Assembly (NCBI GenBank): GCA_039619475.1
Contig: CM077116.1
Span: 35,475,183 to 35,539,182, forward strand
DNA: 64,000 bases
Direction of reading: 5' to 3'
DNA from: Icerya purchasi
Lineage: Eukaryota > Arthropoda > Insecta > Hemiptera > Monophlebidae
Numbering within the stretch: position 1 is the stretch's first letter; the number at the start of each line of letters is the position of its first letter. Positions 35,282 to 46,520 of the stretch are shown in pieces. A model generated the notes under the pieces. It did no database searches and had not been told where the DNA came from. It saw nothing but the letters and a program-made list of their open reading frames with translations. Both the position numbers and the translations under genes were made by a program.

Positions 35282-37309
35282 AAGTAACAAGGCGGCAGAC
35301 GCCGGTTTCAAAACTAACTCGATATGTTTAACCACATTCCAGAGCAACCAGAACGGTTCCTTTACGTAAATCTAATCGTTGACAGCGTAAGACTCCAGAC
35401 ATCGTCTACATTTTCCTACTGTTCTATTTGTAATCGTTTTTTACGCTATTTTTGTATAAAGTTCGCTATTAATTTATTTTAGTTCGAATTGCTTAACGCG
35501 TGAACTATTTTTAAGCGTTACGAACTTTCTGGAGAACTGTGCGATATTTCACGTCCGCTTATTTACCGGAAAAGACAACGTTATCAGCTTTAATTTGTTT
35601 ACGAAACGTACAAGTCCCGAATTTCTGTACAAATTATTTGACACAACGTTGGGATTCTGCTGTTCTTTAATAATAGCCATCTTTCTTTTTAACTTGCGAA
35701 ACTTTCCCTTTAGTTTTCGTAAGTTGTGCCTAATCGATGAACTGGTCTCGTAAAGAATTTGCGGCGCAATGCGATAGTGTAAAATTGGCTACAACGTGGG
35801 CAATAAATAAAAAAGAAATCGTATCGACTCTTTAAAATATATCACACTGCTCGCAGACTTCTTTCTTTTCCCCACTCTCCCTCTCTGACTTTCGTTTTAC
35901 CAATTTAATTCTATAATAATACCGTATTACGTTTGCAAACATACTTCGTTAATAACAAATCGAGCTGTGTTGTAAACACATCTTCTACGCTTAAATGATG
36001 TGAATAAAAAATCGTATTTATCATATGCAAATACGTTAAAGGCTTATATTAATCGATATAAGTTTGTTTACTTTCCACTAATACTGATAATACTCGCTTC
36101 GCTGCGGTAACAAAAATTTCAAAAAACACGTATACATGTATCGCATTGCTTAACCTAATGTAGCCCGATTTTGAGTATGAATTTACAGCATTAATAATCG
36201 AGCAGAAAAATTTCAACTGTGCAATTGCAGCGCCATCAGTTGGCAATTTACTGATTTCTTTATTATGGCGATAAAATTAATCTTATCACGAAAAAAAAAA
36301 ATATTCTTAAATTATTACACACGAAATTTCTAGTACAGATTAAAATAAAAATATTCACACATTATTGAAACAATGCAATTTACAACCGAAATTTTCTGCT
36401 AAAACTATTGTTTGAACAAAGATGTAATCTTTGATTTTTTTTTTTAATTGTATCATATTCAAAAATAATTTATTTTTCAATTTAATTTCTCGAAGCATTT
36501 TAAGCCCAAAAATACAATTCTTCACACAAGCCTTTTATTAATTTTACGAAAATATAATTTTGCGTCGTAGACTGCGATATCTATAAGCAAAAAATCGATA
36601 CATAAATACAATCACATCAATGAAATTATATCTTATATTATTGCTTGATTTAATACTTAGCATTTAACCTTTGTGAGTTTTATAAATTTCTAAAAAACTG
36701 ATGTACACATTTTTAATGCAGAATTCGAACTATTTTTGTTTTAAAAAATTTCGATAATTAGTATATTCTATTACTACTAACTTCTACTCGAAATCTGTTA
36801 GATTCGGTTGAGCATTATGTAAACATAAGTAATTTTCATTATGGCCAATTGAGATGGCGTTATCGTTCGATTACTAACCCTCTGAACTTATACTCAAAAT
36901 CGAACTACACTCAGTTTATCGCATTGCAAATTCTTCACAACAAAACTCCGAGTCGATATACCTTAATCCGAATTACCGGACGTTCATTTAGAACGAATAA
37001 ATGAAGGTGAACGGAAAACTAGTCACAGTATAAAAATTGTTTTTCTTTTTTTGAATTTTCGTATATCGTTGGCGCGCTAACGTGATTATTATTCAGCTAC
37101 AATTATGTACAGCTGTAAATCATTCTCACTCTTCCATTAGAAAACGTATTAATTTTATTTCTAACAAAATAATTCAGTATATGTAGTTACTGAGTTTCTT
37201 GTATATTCATTGTATACATATATATTTACGCTTAGCTGTGTGTAACTGAAGACTATTTTTTATATATTTGTACGTGTAAAATAAGTATTTCTTATATGAA
37301 AAAAATAAA
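35282..37309 (+). other. sas 3' UTR and downstream region
   Basis: No coding frame is recognised. AATAAA poly(A) signals occur at 35802-35807, 36003-36008 and 37304-37309. Which one is used cannot be told from sequence alone; the 3' UTR could be 0.5 to 2 kb. Confidence 0.45.
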
Positions 37310-37760
37310 TAAAAATTTATAACATTAGAAATTGTTTAATATTAATTTGTACCGCTCTAGGCAGAACTGACGCAAAAGCGACCTGATTCCAATTCGTAAG
37401 TATCTGTTCATAAATGTAAAACTGCCTACACATCTTCTGAATTTGTCACAATTGATGAAAAGTTAACCCTTCGTTAGGCGCGTGGTCTACCATCGTAGGC
37501 CAGACATATTTTAACTAACATAATTTCTGATAGATGGCTCCCTCGCGCATTGCCTTCTCAGTAGCTGTTCGAAATATATTGTTTTACGCAACTAGTATCG
37601 TTTCGTTTCTCAACGGGTGAGTACGTGTGGTTTATTTCGATAAGAATTTAGTTGGTCTCCATTTGTAGACCACGCGCCTGATTACGTTACGCTTTTTTGA
37701 TTAAGATTGAACTTTTGTTTCTTCGCTTTTTATGGCATTTAATGTGAGATAATTAATTTT

Positions 37761-38175
37761 TTGACATATGAGAGTGTTCAATTTTTAAATGGCATTAGTA
37801 GATACCTTGAAGAAGAACAAGCGGGAGATATCTTCCGAATTTTTACCAAAGAAAACAAAGAAAGAGAACAGTTTTCTTTTTGGATTTCAACACGAATGCA
37901 CTTTGCTGGTGTCTTACTGCCCAAAAGAAAAATAAAGCTGTATTAATTGCATCAAGTATGTACCACGACGGTGCTATTGATTCAGAAATAAAAGAAATGG
38001 CAAAACCAGAAATAATAGGTAACCTTCTACAATAAACCAGTAAATTTAGTAGATCAAATCTGTCAAAGCTATAACGTTGCGAGGAATTCTGCACGGTGGC
38101 CGATGGTAATTTTCTACGGCTTATTGAACATCTCTGCAATAAACGTATTTTAAAGAACACATGGCTGACATCTGT
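37761..38175 (+). pseudogene. piggyBac transposase remnant
   Basis: Plus-strand pieces include SSEFLPKKTKKENSFLFGFQ from 37831, NKAVLIASSMYHDGAIDSE and KPEII near 37930-38020, then PVNLVDQICQSYNVARNS plus RWPMVIFYGLLNISAINVF up to about 38153. These are the C-terminal core blocks of piggyBac transposases, including the VDxxDQ block that holds the last catalytic Asp. The acidic start at 37761 (YESVQFLNG.. YLEEEQ) may be the original N-terminus. The middle, with the first catalytic Asp residues, is missing, and at least two frameshifts break the rest. Confidence 0.85.
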
Positions 38176-38545
38176 ATATTGTGTTTGAATAACTAAAATT
38201 CCAAAACTTTGTGTAATGGTCCAGAATACCCTATTTTGTTAAATACAAATGATATTTGTAAGGATTATCTGTCTATATAAATTTAATACTGAAAAATTTA
38301 ATTTTTGTTTATTTTGTAGTTTTTATTTTAGTTTTGACTTTATATGTAAAATAATCATTAAAAAATAAAAACAAATCTTCATTGTTTCCAACAACTGCTA
38401 GATACGTAATTACATTTTCTTAAATTCTATCATTACTGCTTAAAATACTTTAAAAAAGAAAGGAATGCAACAGATATCATTGAAGAATTTTTTTTTTTTT
38501 TTACTAATTTTAAACAGTAATAAATCTTGGTCAACGAATGTAAAC

Positions 38546-38644
38546 CACGCGCCTAAACACGTTAGTAAATGTCACGCGCCTAAACACGTTAGTAAATGCC
38601 ACGCGCCTAAACACGTTAGTAAATGTCACGCGCCTAACGAAGGG
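38546..38644. repeat. Tandem 27-bp repeats made from the piggyBac TIR
   Basis: Three units of 27 bp (38546-38572, 38573-38599, 38600-38626) each begin CACGCGCCTAA, and only the last base of a unit varies. The terminal inverted repeat (38627-38644) begins with the same CACGCGCCTAA, so the inner part of the TIR is iterated inward. The frame crossing it encodes an artefactual HAPKHVSKC repeat. Confidence 0.93.
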
Positions 38645-38648
38645 TTAA

Positions 38649-40864
38649 AGGCATTCAGAGTACGGTTTTTATGGTATATACTGAACAAGCCAAATAAATA
38701 TGACTTAAAGATATATGTCTTGTCCTGTGCAAAAACGTTTTATACAGCAAATCTGAAAGTTTATCTTGGTAGCCAGCTCCCTGGACTTCGCGCTGTTAAC
38801 AATTCACAACAATAGTGGACTGGAAATCCGCAATGAGCGTTCCTAATTGCCTGTTGAATAGTACGCGGAGTGTGAGTCCGCAGTCAGTAGTCGTGGTTGA
38901 ATTTCGAGTGTGTGTATCCGAAGGTTAAACCATCCAATCAAGATTCCATACATTATATTTGTATGAAATCTTAATGCAGAATTTTATGATATAGCATGTT
39001 TTCAGAAATACGAGTGAAATAAATTGGTGATTGAGTGAATCAAAAACATAGAAACAGAAGAAAAAATTAAAGTAACGATGAATAGTTTGATAGGATCATG
39101 TCACTGTCTTTATTAATAAACATGTGTTAATGAAAATACTTTAGCTTGTTATATCTAAGTGTAAGCAAATATATATGCTAATACAGCCAGCATAAATAGT
39201 AACTTCAGAAAAATTCATAACTAATCCATTTATTTGATGTAGCGAAAGTTACCACAAAAGTATCAATTCTCTGTAAAATGTCAGAATTTAAACTAAGTTC
39301 AAAACTCACTATTAATCATATATACATATCAATATAAAAATCAATTTGTGAACAACACATGAAAAAAATCATTATTAAGGCAAAAACATCCTTCAACTTT
39401 AAACTGATTTAAGAAATGGCACTGCAAACTACAATCTTTATTCTATTTATTATGTATTGTAAAAAAAGTTTAAGCTAAATATAAAGCTTAATTCGGCTTT
39501 TTTAAAAGCACAGCTTAAGCTTTCGTCTTTTGGCTGCTTGAATTTTTAATATAGCTTATTAAATATGGCTTTCCGATTAAGCTTACGTATGACATTTAAA
39601 AGATGATTGGCTTTCAACTTTTAGCTTTTGGCTTTCGACTGGCTTTCAAGCCCTGGCTAAAAGTTTTAAATTTCTTTTTTAAATTATGAAATTAAATATC
39701 TGAATATATATGTTTATATATATATATGTATGTCCCGTAGTTGAACAAGAACAAGCAAATTTAGCAAACTGTTTTTTATTTACAGATATTACAATTTTGT
39801 GTTTTCAAAAAAAGGAAATCACAACGTTTTTTTCTCAAACGAAATTTCTTTTGTTCACTAAAATTGTAACATATTTCTGGGCACAAATAAGTCGCAGTTT
39901 TTGAATTTAGCATTAATTACAAATATTCAAAGAACTGATGTTAAAGTTTCAGCAATTAAGGCGGTGTAATATGTCAATAAATGCAGTTTTTTTTTTGTTA
40001 AAAATTAAATTCTTTTATAATTTACTTTAACCACAGTTAGTTTGCTAAAAAATGCAAAACAGAAAAGAACTTATTTAGCCGATCCTGAAAAATTGAACTT
40101 ACAGTACAGCCCACGCATTATTGTTGTTACAACTGTGCATTTATTCTACAACTTTATTTTGTACGGTTTTTTACCATGGCCGTTTATTCTATATTATTTA
40201 TGATGAATAATAATTTTCCCAATCGCAACATTGCAATCTCCTCATTATGATGTGTATTTTTTTGATTTTGTAAAGCTTTACCCGTTACTGTTCATATTTC
40301 CAATTATCGATATTTTACAATAACATGTCGATACCTATACTTTTTTACTAATCGAAAAATCGAATCTGAAAAAATGTAGTACCGGATCATTTTTATTGAT
40401 TTCATAAGAAGTATGTTTAAATCAGTTTATATATTAAAATTAATTAAATTGTGACGGTGGTTTAAATAATAGGTGCGCGTATAAGTATGTATTATAAAGT
40501 ATTAAATAATTGTAAAGATAAAATACCGTAAAATTTTCGTAATATTTTTAATATGCACATTTATTTTTAAATTTTAATACAGTTATTGGATTTAAAATAA
40601 ACCTTTTTGGTTTGTAATATATCGGGCACCATTAAAAAGTAGCTTGTTTTGAAATTAAGTTTTTACTGATCGACATTTGACTAAATCGGTTAGCGAATTT
40701 TTAAATTATTCAAATATTTATTTTGCATGCGTTACGCGTCTCTAAGTAAACGAATGAATAAGAATTAATTTTTTCGAAATGTTTGATATTAAACTCTTAA
40801 CAATGTTTCGTATTTGATAGAACCTATTGTTAAGGTAGTAATCAATTGTAATAATTTCTTACAG
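38649..40864 (+). other. Intergenic region upstream of mRpL14
   Basis: No gene is recognised. A stretch at 39490-39660 repeats GGCTTT/AAGC-type words. The mRpL14 promoter and any 5' UTR exon must lie here, but I cannot place a transcription start. Confidence 0.5.
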
Positions 40865-40882
40865 AATTTAATTTGCGCAATA
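40855..40882 (+). promoter_or_regulatory. mRpL14: 3' splice site and 5' UTR leading to mRpL14
   Basis: A good acceptor (tttcttacag, ending 40864) sits 18 nt before the chosen ATG. This suggests that a 5' UTR intron is removed and that the in-frame codons upstream of 40865 are intronic. A read-through transcript is the alternative. Confidence 0.5.
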
Positions 40883-41314
40883 ATGGCTGTTAATTACATG
40901 TTGAAGAGAAACTTTCACAGCAGCGGTGTTCTTAATGAAATCCGAAAGTTGACTAGAATGCGTGTAGTAGATAATAGCCCCATAGGAAAATTGGCTATGG
41001 CTGAAGGTAAACCTCCAAAATGTATTCATATATACAATAAAAAAGGAGTTGGTACAATCGGAGATAAAATACTAGTGGCAATTAAAGGTGAGATGAAAAA
41101 GGGTATAATAGTTGGATGTGTTAAAACGCAACGACCGCACATTCCACGATTTGATACAAATAATTTGGTTTTAGTCGATGACAGTGGTTCTCCATTAGGG
41201 ACGCGAATTCATGTGCCCATACCATACTGTTTACGTACAATTTTAAAGGCAAAGTCTCATTCAAAGGGCACGGATTTTACAAAGCTTTTAGCTATAGCAA
41301 CGCGATTTGTATAA
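40883..41314 (+). CDS. mRpL14: Mitochondrial ribosomal protein uL14m (L14)
   Basis: A nuclear-encoded protein of the mitochondrial large ribosomal subunit, the homologue of bacterial L14. The 143-residue product starts with a basic presequence-like stretch (MAVNYMLKRNFHSSG). It then carries the family core: LTRMRVVDNSPIGK, CIHIYNKKGVGTIGDKILVAIKGEMKKGIIV, RPHIPRFDTNNLVLVDDSGSPLGTRI, ending TKLLAIATRFV. Length and motif order match animal MRPL14 (145 residues in human). The ATG at 40883 is chosen because it gives the presequence and lies just after a splice acceptor; an open extension reaches 40814 but lacks family similarity. The CDS is intronless here, with a poly(A) signal 11 nt after the stop. 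Confidence 0.95.
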   Translation: MAVNYMLKRNFHSSGVLNEIRKLTRMRVVDNSPIGKLAMAEGKPPKCIHIYNKKGVGTIGDKILVAIKGEMKKGIIVGCVKTQRPHIPRFDTNNLVLVDDSGSPLGTRIHVPIPYCLRTILKAKSHSKGTDFTKLLAIATRFV

Positions 41315-41324
41315 ATATGTGATA

Positions 41325-41330
41325 AATAAA
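41325..41330 (+). terminator. mRpL14: Poly(A) signal of mRpL14
   Basis: AATAAA begins 11 nt after the TAA stop. A second AATAAA at 41389-41394 is a possible alternative. Confidence 0.7.
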
Positions 41331-42188
41331 GCCTAAAATTATATGAAAGCGCGAACTATTTTTAATCTCATTGTTTAAATTAGTACATAATAAAACATTG
41401 TAGTACTATTTGTCATTTTATTTTTTGTGTAATTTTTTTTATACCGAATTTAAAATCGCTTTTCGTTTATGAAGGATTTCAAAAGTAAAACAGAAACTGT
41501 ACAATTGAGCTCTTTAATATTAAGCACTTTGTTGTTTTTTTTTAAATTTAGCCGTTATAATGATAATTTATCGGATAACATTAGAAGATTAATTATAGAA
41601 ATTTCGTTTGAGCTATGTAAATTAAACGTTTTGAAATCCCGCAATATGTTATTTGTGTAACCAAAAATAAGTAGTTTATAATACACTACGTCGGAAACAT
41701 TCTTTTATTTTGTTTTTGAGCTCTGACAATATAACCGAAATTTAATTTATCTGTAATTTTCAGTTTTAAATAGAAAATGTAAAAAAAAAAGATTACGCAT
41801 TTCTGAAGTTGTAGTAATTCGTAAAAAGTGACAAGAGAAAACCGTAAACTTATATATTTTTACACTAGAAATAGTCAAAATCTATTGAAGTCCATCCGTT
41901 TCTATGATGTTACGATTTTTAATCGCTAAATGAGTAAACGTTAGGATTGTTATCCGATTTTGTAAGAATATAATCGTTAATCGAACTACTCTGAATAAAC
42001 AGAAATGGAATTTCGCGTAGTGGAAACTTTGCTAACCAGCCGATTTCAACTAGAATTCAAGACTGATAAAAAAAAAAAAAAATCGAAAGTCATCAGAAGA
42101 AGTGATTTAAAAATGGTATATAAAATAAAATTGTTTTTTTTGCAAGGTTAATCCGGGAGCGTAACCGGTAGAGAAAATTTATTAGGTA

Positions 42189-42440
42189 ACTAGCGGACCC
42201 GGCAGACGTTGTCCTGCCTGAACGTTGGCTTGTCTGCTATTAGCGGATTTAGGGAACGTTTTTTCGATATTTTAATTTTCTACTGTTGCCCTAAGCAAAA
42301 TCCAAAAAATAAGTGCAATTTCTCGTTATCTTGCGCCGTTCAATTTTCGTGAAACTTAAAATTTTTTCCACAAATTTAATGAAATCGTAAAATGAGGGCC
42401 TACACAGCTGGAATGTGAATGAGTGCCATATAATAAAAGT
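42189..42440 (+). mobile_element. Retroposon fragment of a common insect family
   Basis: It begins CTAGCGGACCCGGCAGACG followed by TTGTCCTGCC, a motif I recognise from abundant insect LINE/SINE-like repeats. The right boundary is not clear, and no coding sequence remains. Confidence 0.45.
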
Positions 42441-42629
42441 TAGATGATAGTAACAGATGTGGTGGGTAGACAATTTGGACCTGGGCAGCAGTCCATTTTT
42501 TCGATTCTTTATCTTTTTATATATAACCTTTTTATAGTTGGTTTTTTTTTAACTTACGAAAAATCTAAACGATTAAACAAAAGAAAACAAAACAAATTTA
42601 TACATATCTTTTTTAAATATTGTATCAAA

Positions 42630-44062
42630 TATTATTTTGTTGTTTTCTATATTCGCTTACACGTTCTGTTGTTATTTTAGACCTGAAACGTAATGGGCAT
42701 TTAGCAATCGACATGATAGGCGTCTTTTTATAATTATAACCTTTTTACAACGTTTTTAATTTTTTTTTCTTGGTACGGACATTCCTCACTTATTTACAAA
42801 TGGAAAACAAAAAAAAACATTACATATATATATATATATATATATAACAACTATTTGTTGCGCTACAATTATCTAACCAAAATACTTTTCTTTACATAAA
42901 GTTCTAACATTTTATTTTTTTATTTTTTTTTATATTGTTTTTACAAATGAAATTTTGAATTATTTCGTTACAAAATCTAATTTCATTCTGTCCTAAGTGA
43001 AATTGTTTAGTTTTCCTTTATTTCCACTTGCGTTTTGCGGTCCGTTCTTTCGCATTTCAAATTATTTCACTTAGTAAATTTTCATAACAACTGCAGCGTT
43101 CACATATATTTATTTTTTTTTTTTTTTAAAAAAAAGAAGTACACGAATACATCAATCAAAAAAGTAAAATTCAGATTAAAATATCTGAAACTCTGAAACC
43201 GCTAGCAGGATAATATATGTGACAGGAATATGTTAAATTGAATTTTTTTTAAAATAAGATATTCTCATTATTTACTTTTTTAAATGCAATGATGAAATTT
43301 GTTTTTTTTTTTATCAAAATCTAAGCAATGATATATTGTCACTGTTGACCATCACTCTAAACATTTCAGAATTTGTACGCTTAAATTATTTTTCAAAATT
43401 TGGGCTCTTTAATTATAAAATTTTGGAGGCCTCGTATTTTTCTTATATTCTAGTGATTGAAATACATCAATTTAAAAAAATAGCGATCCCCCAGCCAGTA
43501 TGGAAAGATCTTTGGACTATTTCTTAGTTTTCAGTCTTTCCGCTTTAAGAGTGTATTTTTTCAAAATTCGGTCCTCAAACATCAACATTTTTCGAATTTT
43601 ATATTTTCCCCGTATTACAGAGGCCTTAGTGCGCCGGTCAAAAATTCAATCAAGACCATAATTCATACAGAACTTGCTGTAGAACTTTATAAACATTTTT
43701 TTTTTTAAATTCGACTTTTATATATTTTTTAATTTGGACCATTTAGTTTTAAAATTTTGAAGGTTTTATAATTATCTTATGATCTCACGAAGAAAATACA
43801 TCCAATTGAAAAAATAAGTTAACTCTCTAGGTACTATAGAACGGGCTGTACGATTTTTTTTCTCGAAACTTTATAAGATAGTTTTTTGAGTTTCTACGGA
43901 TAAACCTAAAACGATACTTTGTTGTTTTCTATATTCGCCTATACGTTCCACTGTTAATTTAGGTCTGAAACGCAACGGGCATTTAGCAGTCGATGTGATA
44001 AGCGTCTTTTTATATATAGCCTTTTTATAGAATTTAAAATTTTTTTTTCTTGCTAAGATAAA
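42630..44062. repeat. Diverged direct-repeat pair (about 145 bp each)
   Basis: Copies 42630-42781 and 43913-44062 share TTGTTTTCTATATTCGC, CTGAAACG, GGGCATTTAGCA, GCGTCTTTTTATA and CCTTTTTA, then a T-rich TTCTTG end, all in the same order. A third partial copy of the second half lies near 42500-42540. It could be an interspersed repeat family or an old segmental duplication. Confidence 0.65.
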
Positions 44063-45109
44063 TAATAAATCGCAATAATGACTAAAATATAAAATTGTCA
44101 CTCACCGCTCAAATGCGAATATTTTCATACAATATTACCTAAAGTTACGAAAATTCCGAACACACATTGAAAATGAATACACACGGATAATATGCGAGTA
44201 ACGAATGGGCGGATGAAGCACATTTACCGAAATGAAAATGGGAAGTAGTTTGAATAACTCGAAACACGATAAACATATAAAAAATGGTTGATGCACTATT
44301 TTAATGTTCACAGTCGATCTTTCGATTTATTGCCAGTCACTAATTTTTCGGATCAAGGACCTTTCAGTTGTTATAAATGTCTCTTTGTTGGGACAACCTT
44401 TTTGGTTCTTCAAATTTCTTTCGTAACCTGATGCCGAGACGTGTGAATGTTTCATTTTTCTTGATAGTTCTTGCGGTACTTGTGAAGTCGGGTCGTTTAT
44501 TATTTTCTTTTCTCTTTCCCGATTTAGGGTGTACCGTGTTTAAGGGGTAACGCCACTCTAGCGACTGAAAAAAGGCCTATTTTTGATAATTTATTGTGAG
44601 TTCTTTGTAGACAGTACATTCAACGTTTGTTGAAGCGTGAAAAAAAAATTTTTTATTATTATTTTGTTACAAAATGGCAGCGATTGAGTCATTTTTCGAG
44701 ATCATGTTTTTTTAAAAAGCTTTGGCGGGAGAAAGGATTTCTCGCGACCTATGAGATCTGGAACAAAAAACCAAAAATTTTCTTAATCTACATACTATTG
44801 CCTACAAAAGTACGTAGGGATTTTTTTTAAAGTCAATTTCTATAAAAATGGTGCACTTTTGGGAAAAAACTCGATTTTTGGCCAAAAAATACGTCTTAAA
44901 TTGTTTATAAAAGAAAAAAGATCACATCAGATCGAAAAACGGCTACGTACTTCTATAGAGAATATAATTGAGAAGGTACTGTCAAAATTTCAAATAGATC
45001 CATGCAACAGTATTCGAGTAATCTTTTCTCCCAGTTTGGAAAAAGGGATTTTGAGAGAAACGCCTTTAAAGTTTTACGAATACTTAAATCCTTGAAATTT
45101 TTTTAACCT

Positions 45110-46060
45110 TTTAATCTGCGATACCTGCTCCATACATTTGACCATTTACTTTAATGTTCACCTCCTCTTCTTCCTTCCTGAGCGATTTTATGGAAAACCT
45201 GGCTTTTTTAGCAGCGTTCGTAAGTGATATCTCCGAAAACTTTATGTGGCGCTCGCCTGCTCCACTCAGAAATTATAACAGTTCGGTCCGGTTTTTATAC
45301 CTAAGTTCTGTATGATCCTCATGATACTTAATAAGCCGTCGTTATATATGCCTACGGCAATGAATACAGCAATATTAAGTACATGTTCGCCACTAGATAC
45401 CGATTTCGGAGCCGACCATACGGTCTAGTTGAAGCTCTCATTACTGTTTTGTGTAAAGCCGCCTAAACAACGAGTAAGTAATTCGTTTCGGCTAATTCTT
45501 CGTAAATGGGAAAAATCCTTGTTGCCAGAAAGTTGGCTTATGTTCATAATTTATATCACTGGTGGCCTGCATCCTTTGCCACGAGCACCATGAGTCTTCT
45601 CCGCGGGGGCATTTGTCATGCATAGGATTGTCGCCCGACGATAATTTATGGTTTAAAGTTGCGTAAATGTCATTCCGCATTTTCCCGCTGAATCATGATT
45701 TCTACGTATCGCCAAACCATAATAAACCGTCAACTCGTCAATTAGTGTGGCAGTAAATATACCTTTTCCACCAAGGTCTTTTGTATTTTTTTTTAAATTA
45801 CGAAAACGAGAACCCATTCTCTTCTGGACATGATCGATACACTCCTTCTTACTCACAGTACAATCTTTATAAGACTGTGCATCTATGATAACTTTAAAAG
45901 TTTTTGAATCGTCATCCACTATGTAATTGATGTACTTCAAGTTGTGCAGCGATTCTGAGCGTTGGAACATTTCAATAACGGCATCCACTTCCATCTTACC
46001 CGCTGAGCCGACGTAGTTTGCTTGACATTCTTTTTCGTGAAATTGGGCCTATTCTTGTAC
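45110..46060 (-). pseudogene. Mutator/Phantom-like transposase remnant
   Basis: Minus-strand pieces in order: ECQANYVGSAGKMEVDAVI (about 46030-45975), LKYINYIVDDDSKTFKVI and CIDHVQKRMGSRFRNLKKN (ORF 45994-45653), then HDKCPRGEDSWCSWQRMQ (45680-45492). The 3' part reads CLGGFTQNSNESFN, TVWSAPKSVSSGEHVLNIAV and NDGLLSIMRIIQNLGIKTG (about 45455-45260). This is the catalytic and C-terminal part of the Mutator-like (Phantom) transposase family found in many animals. The DGDSK-type block is present as DDDSK. Frameshifts and stops show it is dead. One end may be marked by GGGGTAACGCCACTC near 44548; the other end is not seen. Confidence 0.72.
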
Positions 46061-46129
46061 TTTTTGGTATCGCGTTTCATCTACCAATACTCTCTTGCAA
46101 TATTTTGACTTTATCAAAACATCGACAAC

Positions 46130-46520
46130 TTTAACAGTAAACCATCCAATGAGTGAGACAAATTTATGACAGCTGAAGGAGATGCAACTACAGAAATTTA
46201 TTGCAGACTGTGCACAGTATACGGTGCAAACAACGTTATGACGCGTAAATGTTTGTACAAATGGGTCACGATTATGGCCTACAATCTAGAGGAGTAGTGC
46301 TTTTGCACGATAATGCGCGACCGCACGCGTCTGTTCTTGTCCGCACGTCTCATCGTGCTCAATGCATGCTCCAAGACGCTGCGGAAAAATCAAGAATTAA
46401 GCTATTTATAAATTTTTTTCCGCTATACGACGAAGTGAATATCATATTTAGGACTCTAAAGTATTGTTTAAGCCAAAAAAAAAAATCGATTTTTTCAAAA
46501 TTCGCAGACCGGTTTGCACC
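46130..46520 (+). pseudogene. Internally deleted mariner-like transposase remnant
   Basis: One frame from about 46166 reads TAEGDATTEIYCRLCTVYGA and NNVMTRKCLYKWV, the N-terminal helix-turn-helix of mariner-type (HTH_48) transposases. Within about 25 bp the other frame gives GVVLLHDNARPHAS, the second catalytic Asp block. In a full transposase roughly 150 residues separate these blocks, so the middle is deleted and the frame shifted. It directly abuts the Mutator-like remnant on the opposite strand. Confidence 0.7.

Larger units (their letters stand above)
37463..38648. mobile_element. Internally deleted piggyBac-family element
   Basis: The element is bounded by TTAA (37463-37466 and 38645-38648), the piggyBac target site. 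Just inside, both ends carry the same 18-bp inverted repeat beginning CCCTTCGTTAGGCGCG. A second, subterminal inverted pair of 15 bp (AGGCGCGTGGTCTAC, 37476-37490, against 37665-37679) lies within the left end. At about 1.19 kb it is half the length of an autonomous element. It sits between sas and mRpL14. Confidence 0.93.
41331..45109. other. Intergenic region, repeat-rich
   Basis: No gene is recognised. It holds a retroposon 3' fragment (42189-42440), a diverged direct-repeat pair (42630-42781 and 43913-44062), a (TA)n run at 42824-42846, and part of a second dispersed pair (44155-44213). From about 44545 the sequence may be the outer end of the Mutator-like element whose coding remnant starts at 45110. 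Confidence 0.55.

Noticed and set aside
37843..38160. A 105-codon minus-strand frame
   Set aside because: It is the antisense of the piggyBac transposase remnant.
38465..38815. A 116-codon frame with HAPKHVSKC repeats
   Set aside because: The repeats are the translation of the piggyBac tandem TIR units; the frame crosses the element boundary and is not a gene.
39490..39660. Repeated GGCTTT / AAGC words that looked like a possible element
   Set aside because: I found no defined ends, inverted repeats or target duplication; it reads as simple low-complexity sequence.
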